From contig NW_024467121.1 in NCBI RefSeq assembly GCF_017591425.1, positions 21,650,707 to 21,714,706 of the forward strand: DNA of 64,000 nucleotides. Direction: 5' to 3'. Each line of letters opens with the position of its first letter. Within the stretch, counting starts at the first letter, position 1. Origin of the DNA: Ochotona curzoniae. Taxonomy: Eukaryota > Chordata > Mammalia > Lagomorpha > Ochotonidae. Of the stretch, positions 34,463 through 46,577 are shown piece after piece. The position numbers and the translations under genes are program-made. The notes beneath the pieces are model-generated. The model was not told where the DNA came from and ran no database searches. It saw only the letters and a program-made list of their open reading frames with translations.

Positions 34463-35094
34463 ACATAGTGTCTTGAAAGTAAATAGGCTGAACATCTTTT
34501 CATTTTAAACAAGACTGTTTGAGAATTCATAGGAGTTTTAGCATGGATTTTATTTCCGTAAAAATAGCTGTTGTGATCTTGATCAGAATTTTGTTGAATA
34601 AATAGATCACACTGTAGTCCTAATAACATTGTTTTCTTATCTGTGTGCCTGGGATATTCTGAAGCCCACTGAAATGCAAATACATTTAGAACCTGAAACT
34701 GAATACTGCTGAAAGTAATAATGAATCTTTAGCCCCTTATTCTGGTAAATCTACTGTACTAAAGTATAAAATCTTTCATTGTTATGTTTTATATAGCAGC
34801 ATGGCCAGTCTTATGCATAAGAATCTATGGTGCTAGTTGAAAGTTTCGGCTTTCAAAATCCTGTGACTCAAAGCTTTACCTTCCCTCTTCTCAGTGGCTA
34901 ATTTGATTGTTTGAATTATTAGGTGTTAACAAGATTCTTTTCTTCAACAAGCATTCTCTAAGTAGTTACCAGCAACATAATACTTCATTACCTACTTCTC
35001 GGCATTTGTGGTTAAATAAGCCAAATCTGTATTCAACAGAGCGAAAGGGAACAATACACACAGGTAACACTATGGTACTAATCAGGATAAAATA

Positions 35095-35565
35095 AGATCA
35101 TTCTAAAGACGAAGCTGGGTATAGAGAGAATGCAAAGGAAGAGACAAGTGAGGATTGGGAACATCTTTATGAAAAGGTTAGACATGTGTAGAGCAAGGTG
35201 AATTTTAAATTTCACTGATTGGAGGTGAGAAAGCTGCCTGAATAAAGCTAAGGAGCCATTGAAAGCACTTAGTTTAATCCCACTGCATCAGACCACGATG
35301 TGAGTTGGCTGTCTGGGGTGCAAGGAACTAGAAAGGTATAATTGTGGGGTTTCTTGGATGCTTTGGTGTGAAGTTTGGGCTTTATTCTGTAGTAAATACA
35401 AAGCTGTTTAAAAGTTTCCAATTCAAATAAAATGGTGATTTAGAAAGGTAATTCTGGTAATAGCGTGAAAGATAGATTGGAGAGCCAGAGGCTTAGAGGG
35501 AAGGAGCCCACCCATTAAGCCAGTGTAACAGTATAGGCAGGAAAAGTGGAAATGCAAAATTGGTC
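35095..35565. repeat. ancient interspersed repeat, family not assigned
   Basis: 'tgaagtttgggctttattctg', 'tgatttagaaaggtaattctgg' and 'agattggagagccagaggct' recall a mammal-wide repeat that I cannot name with certainty. The minus frame 35423-35608 is its shadow. Confidence 0.4.
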
Positions 35566-36314
35566 TTCCTCTAAAGGTCAGAACCATCTGAAGTGCAGTG
35601 AGCAACATGTAACGACCACATTTAATCCAAATGGCATTTTCCTCTTGTCATTAGGAAGACATTAAAATTCTGTCTTTATGAGAAAAGTAAAAATTGTATT
35701 TTTGAGAACAAAACCGCACTTTTCTCTACTTAAGGTTTTCTGTTCTTTCAAATAGTAAATATAGATTATAATTTCAGTGATGTAGTTTACTTTAAAAGGA
35801 CAGTCACTCTAAGAATTGCTCCATTGCCATCTGTATTTTAGCATAAATGCTCTTCCTATGGGAAACAACCATCTGAGATATCTTTACTTTGGAATTTTTG
35901 TTTTTCAGGGTGTGGGTATAGAGTGGGTTTAGTTCTTTCACGAGAAGCTTCCTATAACACTGTTAATAGCACTGAAACAATGAAGTTCTGGGCACTTCAT
36001 GAAAGGACAGATAGACCAGTGATTTTTTTTTTGTCTAATATTAAACATTAAAGGCTTAAGTTTTACTCATGATGAAGAGCTCCATCAGATCTGACTGGTT
36101 AATTCTGTGATTCTCCAAGAACAGACAGATCACTCTGCTAATGGCTTGCTGTGGTTACCTGTCCCTGAAGAAGGTATTTTCTGAAATATCCTCTGCTCTT
36201 TGGCAATTTGTCCATTCTAGAATTATGAAAGCACTTAATGCTCTTAGTTTCCTATTCTCTGCTCCTCTAAATAGAAGTGAATTTTGCTGTAGTTAGTGTA
36301 TTTGACTTAGAGAA

Positions 36315-36582
36315 CCTTGCTCGGCAGAAGCGTAGTTCCCACTTGGGTCACTCACATGCTGTATCAGAGTGCTGCTTGGTGTTGAGGATTTCCTGTTTTC
36401 CATCCAGCATCTGGGGAGGCAATAAGTAATGGCTCACTTAGTTGGGTCCTTGACACCCACATGAGATACCCTAGTTCTGAACCAAGCCATGCCTTTTGTG
36501 GACATGCAGACATTTGGCGTACGAATCAGTGGATAAAGATTTCTCTGTGTGTGTGTGTGTGACTGTACTGTTCAAGTAAAAA
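36315..36582 (+). repeat. old tRNA-derived SINE
   Basis: 'gtagttcccacttgggtcac', 'ccatccagcatctggggagg', 'gggtccttgacacccacatg', 'aatcagtggataaagatttc', then a short (GT)n and an A-rich tail side. Diverged. Confidence 0.6.
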
Positions 36583-37469
36583 TATTTGCATGAACTCAGT
36601 GAAAGACACACTAAATGTTTTCTGTTTGGGGTCATGATTATTTTTTATGTCAAGAATCTAACCAATATTTTCCTAGCCTTGTTAGCAAACAGGTATTGTG
36701 GAATTGTTATTCCTAATTTAATTCTCAAAAGGAAAGAAAAAATGTGTTTAGAACGTTTTCAATTCTGATGAAGAAATTGTTCGTCTTACATGAATAGATG
36801 AATCCTCCCCAAGGTGTCATTTCTCATGTAACCTCGAGTGAGTCTCTTGACACATTTTATTTTCCTTGTGTGCACAAGTACTTTATTCAGGTTGATTAAA
36901 TGGCAAAATAATAGCTGCAAACTGTCTTCACTCCCTTGGTTCTATTTTGAGTAGACAACATGCAGGCGAAGATGCTGTGAGTGGAGAGAAAATAGCGCTG
37001 AATGTCAAAAGGTTAGTCCCTCAGAGATGGGTTGACCAAATGAGAAAATATGAAATAACACTTCTGAAAGTTGAGACCAACCATGCTGTGCTATATTCTT
37101 AATTTTCATTTTTGCTGCATTTGATGAATAACTTTCCTTTTTGTATTATGGAACACTTAGGTACAAAGCCTTTCTTTGTTTTAAAGGTGTTAAATCAACA
37201 GCTGTTAAAGTTGTCATGACCCCAAAATTGAACTCTTCAGAAACCAGGTACAATAAGACATTACTTTTCAAAGGCCATATATTTTCTCTAAGTTTAGGTT
37301 CTAGAGAAATAGGAAGACACAGATGGCCTCTATATATCCTGCCCTTTTGTTATTTTTCATCTCACCAATCTACATAGATCGGCAATGCAGCTGATTCCTC
37401 TGAACTCTGCCTTCATGTACTGCCCTTGCCTGAGCTCCCCTGAGATTCTGCTGCAGTGATTGTGGGATA

Positions 37470-37680
37470 AACTTTCAATTTAGATTGCCAGGGCCTGAGT
37501 GCTGGATCCTCTACTCACCAGCTATACTATATTGGACAACTTTTATAATCCTTCTACCACAGAGGACTAGTAAAATATGCCTCACAGACTTCTGTAGTAA
37601 GGGTTAAATAAATTACATGATACAAAGAATTTGCCAATGTGTCTGGCCTATTGTAAGCTTTTGTCAGTAATAGGTGATGT
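37470..37680 (+). repeat. MIR SINE relic
   Basis: 'tactcaccagctatactatattggacaac', 'agggttaaataaattacatg' and 'gccaatgtgtctggcctatt' follow the MIR consensus order. Confidence 0.6.
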
Positions 37681-37689
37681 TTCTCATTC

Positions 37690-38035
37690 TTTCTCAGAAC
37701 TTCTATTGGCCACTGCCTGTGTTCCAGGTACTGGGATATACAGTGGATAAAGCAGACAAGGACCCCCTCCTCTCAGAGATGATATGCAGCGGTAACCTAA
37801 ATAAATAAGTGTGTGGCAAATGGACAAGCTCAGTATGATAAAACTGAGCTTCATAATAAGTGTTAAGAGTGAGAGGGAAGGAATTCGGGTAGCCTGTGGT
37901 TTTGCGTTGGAAGTTACCTGGCTTCACTGGGGAGATGGCATTTGAACAATGATAGGGAGCTATCTGATCATTAAAGTTACTAATTCCACCAAATACAGCT
38001 TTGCTTTGTTGCTCTGTTTCTACCTTTATCACTTG
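37690..38035. repeat. ancient interspersed repeat, family not assigned
   Basis: 'gttccaggtactgggatatacagtgg', 'aagcagacaaggaccccctc' and 'ggggagatggcatttgaaca' match a common ancient motif order (an 'aggtgctggggatacagcagtgaacaa' type). The adjacent minus frame 37703-38032 is a shadow. Confidence 0.45.
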
Positions 38036-38207
38036 TAGTAAAATTGGGTGATAAAAGTAAATGAATATTTAAGAATAAATATTAAAATTTAGTACTGATA
38101 GAAGATACAATAAGCTGTGAATACCCATTTTAGCTGTGTCATCTCTTCCTCCTTTTGTGTTTCCTTGTGCTCTCCCACTGTATTAGGGATTAGACCAGTG
38201 GGAACTT

Positions 38208-38493
38208 AGGTTTTTTTTTTTTATTGTAATTTGTCTCATTTGAGAGATGCAGGGAGTGAGAGCTCCCACTCATTTGTTCAATCCCATACACCAAAGAGCT
38301 AGGAACTCGGTTCCAGTCTCCCGTGTGGGTAACACGGATCCAGCTAGTGGAACCATCACCACTGTTTCCGGGGGTGCACTTGGGCAGGAAGGCAGAACTG
38401 GGAGCTGAACTGGGTTTCAAATCCAAGCACTTGGTTAGGAGATGAGAACATGCAAAGTGGTGGCTTAACTGCTGCTCCACCAAGACCCACCTC
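38208..38493 (-). repeat. old tRNA-derived SINE
   Basis: 'tttattgtaatttgtctcat', 'tccagtctcccgtgtgggta', 'gggtttcaaatccaagcact' and head 'ctgctccaccaagacccacc'. Confidence 0.8.
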
Positions 38494-38909
38494 AGAAGTT
38501 AATACTCTGCAAACAAAATGAAGTGAGATGCAGACTCCTTGTGCAGATTCAAGATTTCCTAGTGGTCTGTTACCAATACCATCCACACTTCCAGCCTCAC
38601 ACTGCAACACCAGTGGTTTTGGATGTACTTGAGCTCATCTCAGTCACTGACAGAAACACTCTTGCTGCTGCTCATCCTGGTGGATGAGGAATATGATGCT
38701 TTTTTTTTTTTTAACGTGGTGCATTGTTAGCCCTTGTAATTACTAAGCATTCTCAAGCAATAGAGAAAGCTGCTCTTTCGGTGACTAGTACTTCACTGGT
38801 GTTAATACTTCTATCGTATAGTCACGCACTGGTGAGATTTCTGTTTGCACAATGGTGTCACCTTTTGCTAATTCAACCCTTTACCTTTCTTTGTAGGAAC
38901 TTTGAATTT

Positions 38910-39497
38910 TTTTAAAGATTTGTTTGATAGGCAGAGTTGGGTCAGTGCTGTGGCTCAACAGGCTAATCCTTCACCTTAAAGTATTCACATCACATGTGGA
39001 CACTGGTTTGTGTCCCAGTTGCTCAACTTCCAATCTAGCTTCCCTGCTTATGACCTGAGAAGACAGCAGAGGATGGCATAACTCTTTGGGACCCTGTATC
39101 CACGTGGGAGACCCGGAAGAGTCTGCTGGCTCCTGCCTTCAAATCAGCTCAGCTCTTGCATTTGGTGGCCATTTGGGGAATGAACCAGAGGATGGAAGAT
39201 TGTCTTCTTTCCTTCTCTTTGTAAATCTGCCTTTCAAATAAAAACAAATAGGTCTTAAAGGGAAAAAAAGGCAGAGTACAGAGAAACAAGTCAGATTTTC
39301 CAGCCTTTGGTTCACTTCCCAAATGGTTGCAAAAGCCAGGTCTGGACCAGGCTGAAGCTAGGAATCGGGAGCCGTCTTCTGCTTTCCTAGGTGCGTTAGC
39401 GGGGAGTTAGACTTGAAGTAGAGCAGCTGGAATGCAAACTGGCTCCCATATGGGACATAGGCTCTGCAAATCTAACGACTTAACTAGCCCTTGTGTT
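38910..39497 (-). repeat. old SINE split by another SINE
   Basis: Left piece 38910-38937 ('tttaaagatttgtttgataggcagagt') and right piece 39269-39497 ('caggtctggaccaggctgaa', 'actggctcccatatgggaca', 'cgacttaactagccct') are the two halves of one element in minus orientation. Confidence 0.85.
38938..39268 (+). repeat. SINE nested in an older SINE, with duplication
   Basis: Head 'gtcagtgctgtggctcaaca', body 'gtatccacgtgggagacccg' and tail 'ctgcctttcaaataaaaaca'. The host sequence AGGCAGAGT is duplicated exactly at 38929-38937 and 39269-39277. Confidence 0.93.
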
Positions 39498-39499
39498 TT

Positions 39500-41596
39500 T
39501 TTTTTTTTTTTAATTTTAATGGTACTTGCCAACCCTAATAAAGGCAGTGCCCCCTCTCCATATTCTCACATATTTTGGAATAACTACTTTATTTCTGAAA
39601 TGAAATGTATGTATAAAATATTCATTTCCACATATTTGAAAAATCAGGGTTTTTAATGCATTTTATTGTATGCAGGAAATAGTTATGAATTACTCACTTT
39701 GGGGCTTTCATATCATGATTAACTTAAAATTTAAAGGAACTGAAACATTCAGCTGAATACTGGCCAAAGTATTTTTTTTTTTAAATTTGCAGCTTTAGAA
39801 TAATGACTACATAACTCTACTCAAATGGGCACCGAATCCCTGTAAATGTATTATGTAACAAACGTCGATTGAAGCAGGTGTGCTGTGTTGGTAACTTAAA
39901 CACTGAGTTGTTTGATTTTGGTAATAGTGTACAAACACTTGCGTGATTTCCAAACAAGACGAAGTGCAGTTCATCCTCGATTTACATTTAATGTAGTTAC
40001 GTTTTGTGTAACTCAGCGTGTGTTAAACCGCGAGAAATACTTGTGTCTGAAAGTGAAATGGAGATAGGTAAGGTTGAGCATGTTTTCATCTTCTGAAATA
40101 TCTCAAAAAGATTCATAGGAGGCAGGATAATTCCTTTTTATCTGCGGCCTGATTCCATTCTACAAAAAGCCATTGTAACAGCTAAAACTGGCTGAAATGG
40201 TCCCTGCTACCTCTTGGCACCCACTCCATCAGGGCCATGGATGGAAAGCTCTCGTGTCCTGCCTGAGCTGCCTGGAGTCCTCTGCAGGCTGCAATGCTCT
40301 ATTGCTTCCAGATGAACTTGGTGTTGTTCAGAGTCTCTGATATGGAGCTGTGCTCTGGGATCGTTTCTGCTTGAAATCTTCAGATGAGGACTGATCATTT
40401 TTGGACATACTGGAGTTCTGTTTGGGTGGCTTTTAATTCTCCAGGCCTTCTTTATGTAAATCTTAGAAATTCTTCAAAGGCTGTTGTGTATAAAAGCATA
40501 CAATACATAGGTAGTTGTTACTTTTTTGTAATGTCCATATGTCAGAATTGGGTTTTGTCATTGGAGTCTTGTTAATGGATTGATTTTTTTTCTGTCGTCT
40601 AAGCTTCAGAATTACGTGTGTTTATCTTTCTAGCATTCAAGATCCCGGTCACTACTTCTGATCATGATCACGTGTCCTGTAACTGTTGCCACTGCTGTGA
40701 TGTCACCACTCTTCCCTCTTTCCAACTCCTCAATTATATTTTAAATTGTCCAGCAGATGGCATCTTCAGTATTAAATAATTTTTAAAAGCCACGTGAGTT
40801 AAGTGTATTTAGTCTTCTTTGGTTTGCCTATGCCAGAATCAAGAGGTATCTGAAAGACTAATTGCTAGAATCCAGGTTTCTTTCCTGTGGAAACCTTTTA
40901 TTGATTAAATGGTTACTATATCTATCATGTATGTGGATGTCTGGTTAGATCTCACCTAAAGAAGTATGACAGGTGATAAAGAGCCAGCACATACTCTTGG
41001 GATAGGAGTAAAATGATGAAAGTTGAGCTCTAATGGCTTGAATGGTAGTTATTAAGTAGGTTTTCTTTTTTTTTTTTTTCCAGAGTGTTGTAGAATCTAT
41101 ATTCTACATCTAATGTATGGGTTATGTGAGAATCATTCAAGATTTTAATTATGCTATCATTAACCTCTTTACTAATTATAATAAAATGTCACAATCATTC
41201 AAATACCAGAAATTCTATAAGAGAAGTATAATCAAGTTATGCTGTAAGTAGAAGTTCATTACATAGTCAGAGGGGCCTTAGGGTCAGGCCTATCTAGATC
41301 TTTATGTATGACCATAAAATACACTCAAGCTTGAGACATCAGACATGTTATATGATATTGATGCCCCATTTTGGCTCCTGTGGCATCTGACTTAGTTTTT
41401 ATCTGTCCACCTATCTCATTAGGTTGAAACCATAAAGATTTTTGTGGACAGAAATTTCCAAGCACAGTGTTAAACTTAATAGATTTACAATATATGTTAG
41501 GAAATAGACTTTATTAAGCTTCTTTTGCTTGTTGCACTTTTGGTCTGTTATTTCTTCAGCCACTTTCAGTGACTTTTAGACAGTGATTTATTAATC
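39500..41596. other. unassigned stretch
   Basis: Contains a CpG-bearing block at 39955-40050 that may be an ancient DNA transposon relic, and unsupported frames at 40207-40398 (minus) and 40384-40575 (plus). No exon with two good splice sites was found. Confidence 0.35.
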
Positions 41597-41802
41597 TTTT
41601 TTCTTTTCTTAAAAATATTAAAGTTGGAGAGTGAGACAGGAAGATAGCTACCACCTATTGGTACACTTGCCTGTTATTGGCAGTGGCTGAGTCTGAAGCC
41701 AGGAAACTCAATCCAGTTCTGTGACATTAGTGCTTTGTATTGGTGGAATTGAAATTCAAATCCAGTTGCTGTGATGTGGAATATCCACGTGCCCTGCTTT
41801 GT
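41597..41802 (-). repeat. old SINE, shortened
   Basis: 'aaaaatattaaagttggaga', 'gtggctgagtctgaagccag', 'gaaattcaaatccagttgct' and the head remnant 'tatccacgtgccctgc'. The central block is deleted. Confidence 0.65.
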
Positions 41803-42112
41803 TTTTTTTTTTTAAGCAAAACTTTGATTTGAATTGCATAGAAAGAGAGAGTGATTGATTTTACTGGTTCATTCCACTAAGGCAGCTACAGCCAGAGGTG
41901 GGCCAGGCAGAAGAGCCAAGAATTTCATTTGAGTCTCCGACATGCAGGACAGGGGCTCACATATTTGAACCATCATTTGTCATTTTCCCAGCAGCATTTG
42001 CAGACAAGTGGAAGCAAAGCAGCACATCTGATACTCAAATGGGTATTCTAATACGGGATGTCAGCCTTGCAAATGGTACCTTAGCCTTCTGTGTCACTCA
42101 ACTACCCATCTT
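41803..42112 (-). repeat. old tRNA-derived SINE
   Basis: 'aaaactttgatttgaattgc', 'gaggtgggccaggcagaaga', 'tgaaccatcatttgtcattt' and the head remnant 'gtcactcaactacccatc'. Abuts the previous SINE in the same orientation. Confidence 0.8.
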
Positions 42113-42179
42113 CTTTTTTTTTTTTCTTTATCTTCTTTTTTTTTTTTTTTTAAATTTGCTGGATTGCAGACTTTTTTTT

Positions 42180-42300
42180 GCTGGAGGTTGTACGTTTAAC
42201 AGATGGGAAAACAAACTTAGACAGATTAAGTTACTTGCCTCCATCCAATTAATAGCCAGTTAGTGACAGTATTGACTAGAAATGTGGGCTAATTTCCACA
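42180..42300 (+). repeat. MIR SINE relic
   Basis: 'taacagatgggaaaacaaacttagacagattaag' then 'ttacttgcctccatccaatt' and 'agccagttagtgacagtat' follow the MIR core. Confidence 0.7.
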
Positions 42301-42821
42301 GAGGTCACTCATTAATATTAAAAACTATTGTTCCATGATTTTAGTAATAGGATCCATTAGCAATAATTCAACAATCTGTCATTTACGAAGCATGAGATTA
42401 AGCATTGGTAGTGAGTATATGCAGAGACAATTTTTTTCATTGTGTAAAAGCTCTTAAATGAGATTTTACGAAAAAATGTAATATGCCTAGATGAGTGCAG
42501 TAAGAGGATAGTGATGAGTTTTGTTAAAAATATTTAAGACATTTTTTTTCCTTAAAAATGACTTGCATGAAGCATTGGTAGGAAGGCTGATGGCAGCAGA
42601 TGGGGAACCCATTCCATCTTTCTGGGGTTCCTCTTAGATCATTGTATAACATTCTGCATTTCTCAAAAACACAGTGAGAAAATTTGATAGCATACTTCCT
42701 TTGTAATGATTTAATTGCATCATTTAACCTTCCTGTACTACCTTATATAAAACAAAGAAGGTAATACAGTTTTAATAGAATGACTTTTACATATAGGCCA
42801 TTATGTGATTACTAAGTTATA

Positions 42822-42826
<5 letters not shown>

Positions 42827-42860
<34 letters not shown>
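42827..42860. repeat. (GT)17 microsatellite
   Basis: Uninterrupted 34-base dinucleotide run. Confidence 0.95.
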
Positions 42861-42862
<2 letters not shown>

Positions 42863-43169
42863 TTATGTTTTTAAGGCTATTGAGCGCCAGTGATCCAAAA
42901 GCTATTCTGGTACTTTAAGATTTCAGATTCCTATGGGTTTTAACTCTATAGCTGACTAAAGTTACTAAAATTTTGTTGGGAAAACAGAGGAAGATAATTC
43001 ATAATAAAGAATGATGTCTTTTCTATTTCTGTTTAATTGTACTTAACTGTTATGTAAATAAAGGTGATAATCTGTGGAAATAAAGACAACTTAAAAAGCT
43101 ATAAATATTTTTCCCTTGGAAGTAACTTCCAGTGAAGAAATTCCATAAACTATAGGCTTTGAATTATGC

Positions 43170-43472
43170 CTAAAAGAGATTTGTCTTTATCTGAAAGACA
43201 GTTACAGAGAACGAGAGGACCAGGATTTTCCATCCACCGGTTGACTCCACAGTTGGCTGCAATGACCTGAGCTAGGCCTGGCTGGAGCCAGGAGTTTCTT
43301 CCCAGCCTCCTGTGTGGGCTTGGGGGTTCTAGGACTTGGCCTCCATTCTGTTGATTTTCCTTGGCAGGGAGCTGAATTAGAAGTGGAACAGTGGGACACA
43401 AACCAGTTCCCATATGAGATTTTGACACTGTAGGCAGTGGGTAAACCCTGTATGTCACAGTGCCAGCCCCCA
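43170..43472 (-). repeat. old tRNA-derived SINE
   Basis: 'agagatttgtctttatctga', 'tggctgcaatgacctgagct', 'ggcagggagctgaattagaa', 'agttcccatatgagattttg' and head 'tgtcacagtgccagcccc'. The two overlapping minus frames here are shadows. Confidence 0.85.
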
Positions 43473-43552
43473 AATAATGCCATTTTTTGGTGAGGATTGG
43501 CATCCCTCTAAAATTAACGATTACTCCACCCCCTCATTGTATTCTCATATGA

Positions 43553-43602
43553 GCTCCTTTTTTGTTTATTTAAAAGACAGAGTTGGAGAGAGAAAAGAAA
43601 AA
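43553..43602 (-). repeat. SINE tail-side fragment
   Basis: 'ttgtttatttaaaagacagagttggagaga' is the tail-side start of a SINE, but the body is missing. Just after it, AAATCTTACAAG occurs twice (43601-43612 and 43621-43632). Confidence 0.5.
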
Positions 43603-44019
43603 ATCTTACAAGAAAAAAAAAAATCTTACAAGTTCCTTTTCTCCTTTGTTCTTTTCTGGCTTTCTCTTGTACTAATTTTCTCTTTGCATTTACTCTACAA
43701 TGTGTGTTTGTCTTTGAAATTTGGGGGCGTACAAGAGAAACAGTGAAAACAGAAACATTTTTGAATACTGTTTACGTGATTGAAGACCATCTTTGTTATA
43801 GTAGCAGAAGGTAAAAGTGTCATATTAATTGGAATGTTATTGTGACAGTTTGATTAGAAATCCTTTAGCAATCACTGTGCTCTGTTGTGATGTTTCTGTC
43901 TTGATTCCCAGCAACCATCATTAGTGCTGTATTCTTCAGCCAGAATGGTGGCATTGATTCCTCATTTCAGAGTTGGTTTCCTGAACGGTTGTTCCTGAAC
44001 TAGTCATTTTCTAGTTACT

Positions 44020-44230
44020 GCTGTACAGGACGAGCTTTTATTTAAAGGCTCATGAATGAGCTGCAATTAATTTTAGAGTAGAAAAGACAAATAGCAGTGT
44101 TGCTCTGGGAATACACTGAAAATTATGTAGATCAAGAAGCACATTGTTTCTCAAAGCAACCTCTGTTCATTTTAGTGGATGTATTTAAAGCCAATTGGGT
44201 TTCATTTTTAAGAGATTGCTATAAAAATTA
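44020..44230. other. possible conserved non-coding element
   Basis: Repeat-free block with 'ctgcaattaattttaga' and 'gtatttaaagccaattggg', the latter including a CCAAT-like word (ATTGG on the plus strand). Called on texture only. Confidence 0.15.
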
Positions 44231-44299
44231 GCACTAGTTAAGAAATCATTTTTCTTTAGAAAAATGGGAGAACTTTGTAAATTCATTGTAATGGGTCTG

Positions 44300-44606
44300 G
44301 CATTTAGTGTTAACAGGCTAGGTCTCTGCCTGCAATGCAGACATTCCACAGGGCACTGGTTTCAGTCCCAGCTGCTTTACTTCTGATCAGCTCCTTGCTA
44401 ATGCTCTTGAGTAAACAGCAGAGAATGGGCCAAGTCCTTGGACCCCCTCCACCAGTGGGAGAGACTCACATAAAGCTCTGAGTTCCTGGCTTTGGCTTGA
44501 CCCAGCCCTGGCTGTTGCAGTCAGTTTGGGAAGTGAACCAGCAGATAAAAGATTTTATCTTTGTCTCTCCCCTGTCTGTAGCTCTGCCTTTAAAATAAAA
44601 TTAAAA
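44300..44606 (+). repeat. old tRNA-derived SINE
   Basis: 'ggctaggtctctgcctgcaa', a B-box-like 'ggtttcagtccca', 'cagtgggagagactcacata' and tail 'ctctgcctttaaaataaaat'. Confidence 0.85.
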
Positions 44607-44659
44607 AATTTTTTTTCAAAAAAATAATATTAATGCTAGATATTCGAATTTTAAAAACC

Positions 44660-44955
44660 TACAGTCAACACTGTGGCACAGCAAGTTAAGTTACCGACTG
44701 CAGTGCCAGTTTGCCCTATCAGTGTGTGTTTGTCTGCTGTTCCACATCTCATCTAGCTTCCTGCTACTGTACCTGGGAAAACAGTGGTAGATGGCCCATG
44801 CACTCAAACTGGAGACCCATAAGAAGTTCCTGGCTTCAACCTGGCCCAACCCTGGCTGGGCCAGGGTTGCAAAACAGCAGAGGGAAGCAAAACAGCAGAG
44901 GGAAGATTTCTCTCTGTTACTCTCTGCCTTTCAAATGAGTCAATTTTAGAAGGAA
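44660..44955 (+). repeat. SINE with local hairpin and tandem duplication
   Basis: 'tcaacactgtggcacagcaa', 'tcatctagcttcctgctact', 'gaagttcctggcttcaacct' and tail 'ctctgcctttcaaatgagtc'. Between body and tail it carries a perfect 9-base inverted repeat and an exact 18-base tandem duplication (44869-44886, 44887-44904). Confidence 0.85.
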
Positions 44956-45239
44956 ACCCCCAAAGGCAAAACAGAAAACTTAGACTATCTATCTGCCGTG
45001 ATCTGACATGCAACAGCTTCTATGTGATTTTTGTTGCTACACTTGTACTAGATGGCTTTAATAATATTCATAGAACAAAAAAAGATATATGAGGATAATA
45101 TTTTAGTAAAAGGTTACTTTTATCATAATGTTATGAAACATTAAAGGCTGATACATAATAAAGTGTGCAGAATGCACATGCAACATGTTTTATTTGAAAA
45201 ATTTTAGTATTTTCTAATTATGATTCAATTTTGGCTTCC

Positions 45240-45600
45240 TCAAAGCAGAGCCTAGGTCTTAGGTTTGTTTCATCACTGTAGCAATGTGTGGTGAACTTGA
45301 GTTCATTCATTTTTCAGCCATTGTTCATTAACAGTAAGTCATTACTGAGCTGATGTTGTAAAGCAGGCACCATGCTCATAAGTACGGTTCTCAACTTGTG
45401 TAATCCATGGCCCCGCTCTCTGGATCTCACAGTAGGAGAGGCAGGTTTGTAAATAACAGCACACTGTTTTGTGTAGAGGGACACAGGAGGGATAGGTTAT
45501 GTTGGATATAATTTGAGAAAATAAATCACAGTCCGGCATTGGTGGCCTGTTGTCTGTTATGTTTTAAATCCTTATTGAGGAATCCAAAAGGTTCCTTAAC
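45240..45600. repeat. ancient interspersed repeat, family not assigned
   Basis: 'cagtaagtcattactgagctgatgttgtaaagcaggcacc' followed by 'aggagaggcaggtttgtaaataac' has the order of an ancient mammal-wide repeat. Divergence prevents naming it. Confidence 0.35.
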
Positions 45601-46577
45601 ATTAGGCCAAGGTCATTAGTGAGCCAGACACCATACCTTGTGCTAACACAGCATATATCCTGCACTCAAGAAAACCCGTTGACTTGTAGAAGGAGCAAAT
45701 GTGAACAGATGATTAAAAGCCCAGCATGTAAAGGTGGGAGGGGCATGCATTGGAAGGAGAAGAAGAGACGAGAAAAGCCTGCTTGGACTAGGGAAAGGAG
45801 GGGCAGCAAAGGCTGTGCAGAACATGACTCGGATCTAGGAAGGCAAGCAGGTAACTGGTAAGGCAGAAGTGCGTGGCTTCAGGAAGTATAACCTGAACTA
45901 TGAAAACTTGCCCCTGTTTAGGTGAGGTTCAGGACGTGTTTAAAATGAGACATGTTGCTGTTGGCCAAATGACAGCATCCTGAAGTCTAGGCTCATCTTG
46001 TTCTCATCCACGTCCCCACACGTAGGTGGTAAACCTTCCTCCTAGACTTCCCTTTACCTGGAGGAAAGACATGTCATTATCCTCAGACTGACACCAAAAA
46101 GAATCTGAACAAACAGACTTGATGAAATACCCCCAATGCCTTTTTTTTTTTAAACTTTTAAATCCTATTCCTTTGACTTCTCATTCTTTCTTAAAACCAT
46201 CCTCTCTTAGTCAAATGTAAGCATTTAAGTACATAGGTTTTCCCATTTCTTTAGGTCTTTATTTCTGAAGGCCCCCATGTCATTTATAACTTAAATACAT
46301 CTCTGTGCTTTTCTTAATGTGTCTTATTTAGGAATTTCAGCCACGAACCTGATAGTGGCTGAAAAAAATACTTCCTTCCCCTATGAAAAAAAGAACAGTG
46401 AAAGAAAAAGTACTGTGTAGCACAAGATGAAGCTGGAGAGGCCAGCAGGGCTGGGAACTTGTGATGGGTGGTGAAATGTCATTGAAGAGTGAGCCTGTTA
46501 GAATATTACATTTAGCTAGGTGCAACAGATCCTGCTACAGTGTGTAAACATGAAACAGTTGATTCTTTCATACTCAC

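Noticed and set aside
40207..40398. 63-codon minus frame with a GTAGCA donor downstream
   Set aside because: No pyrimidine-rich acceptor upstream and no protein-like composition.
43601..43632. Short direct repeat AAATCTTACAAG
   Set aside because: A 12-base duplication separated by poly(A), probably replication slippage beside a SINE fragment. Not a target-site duplication with an insert.
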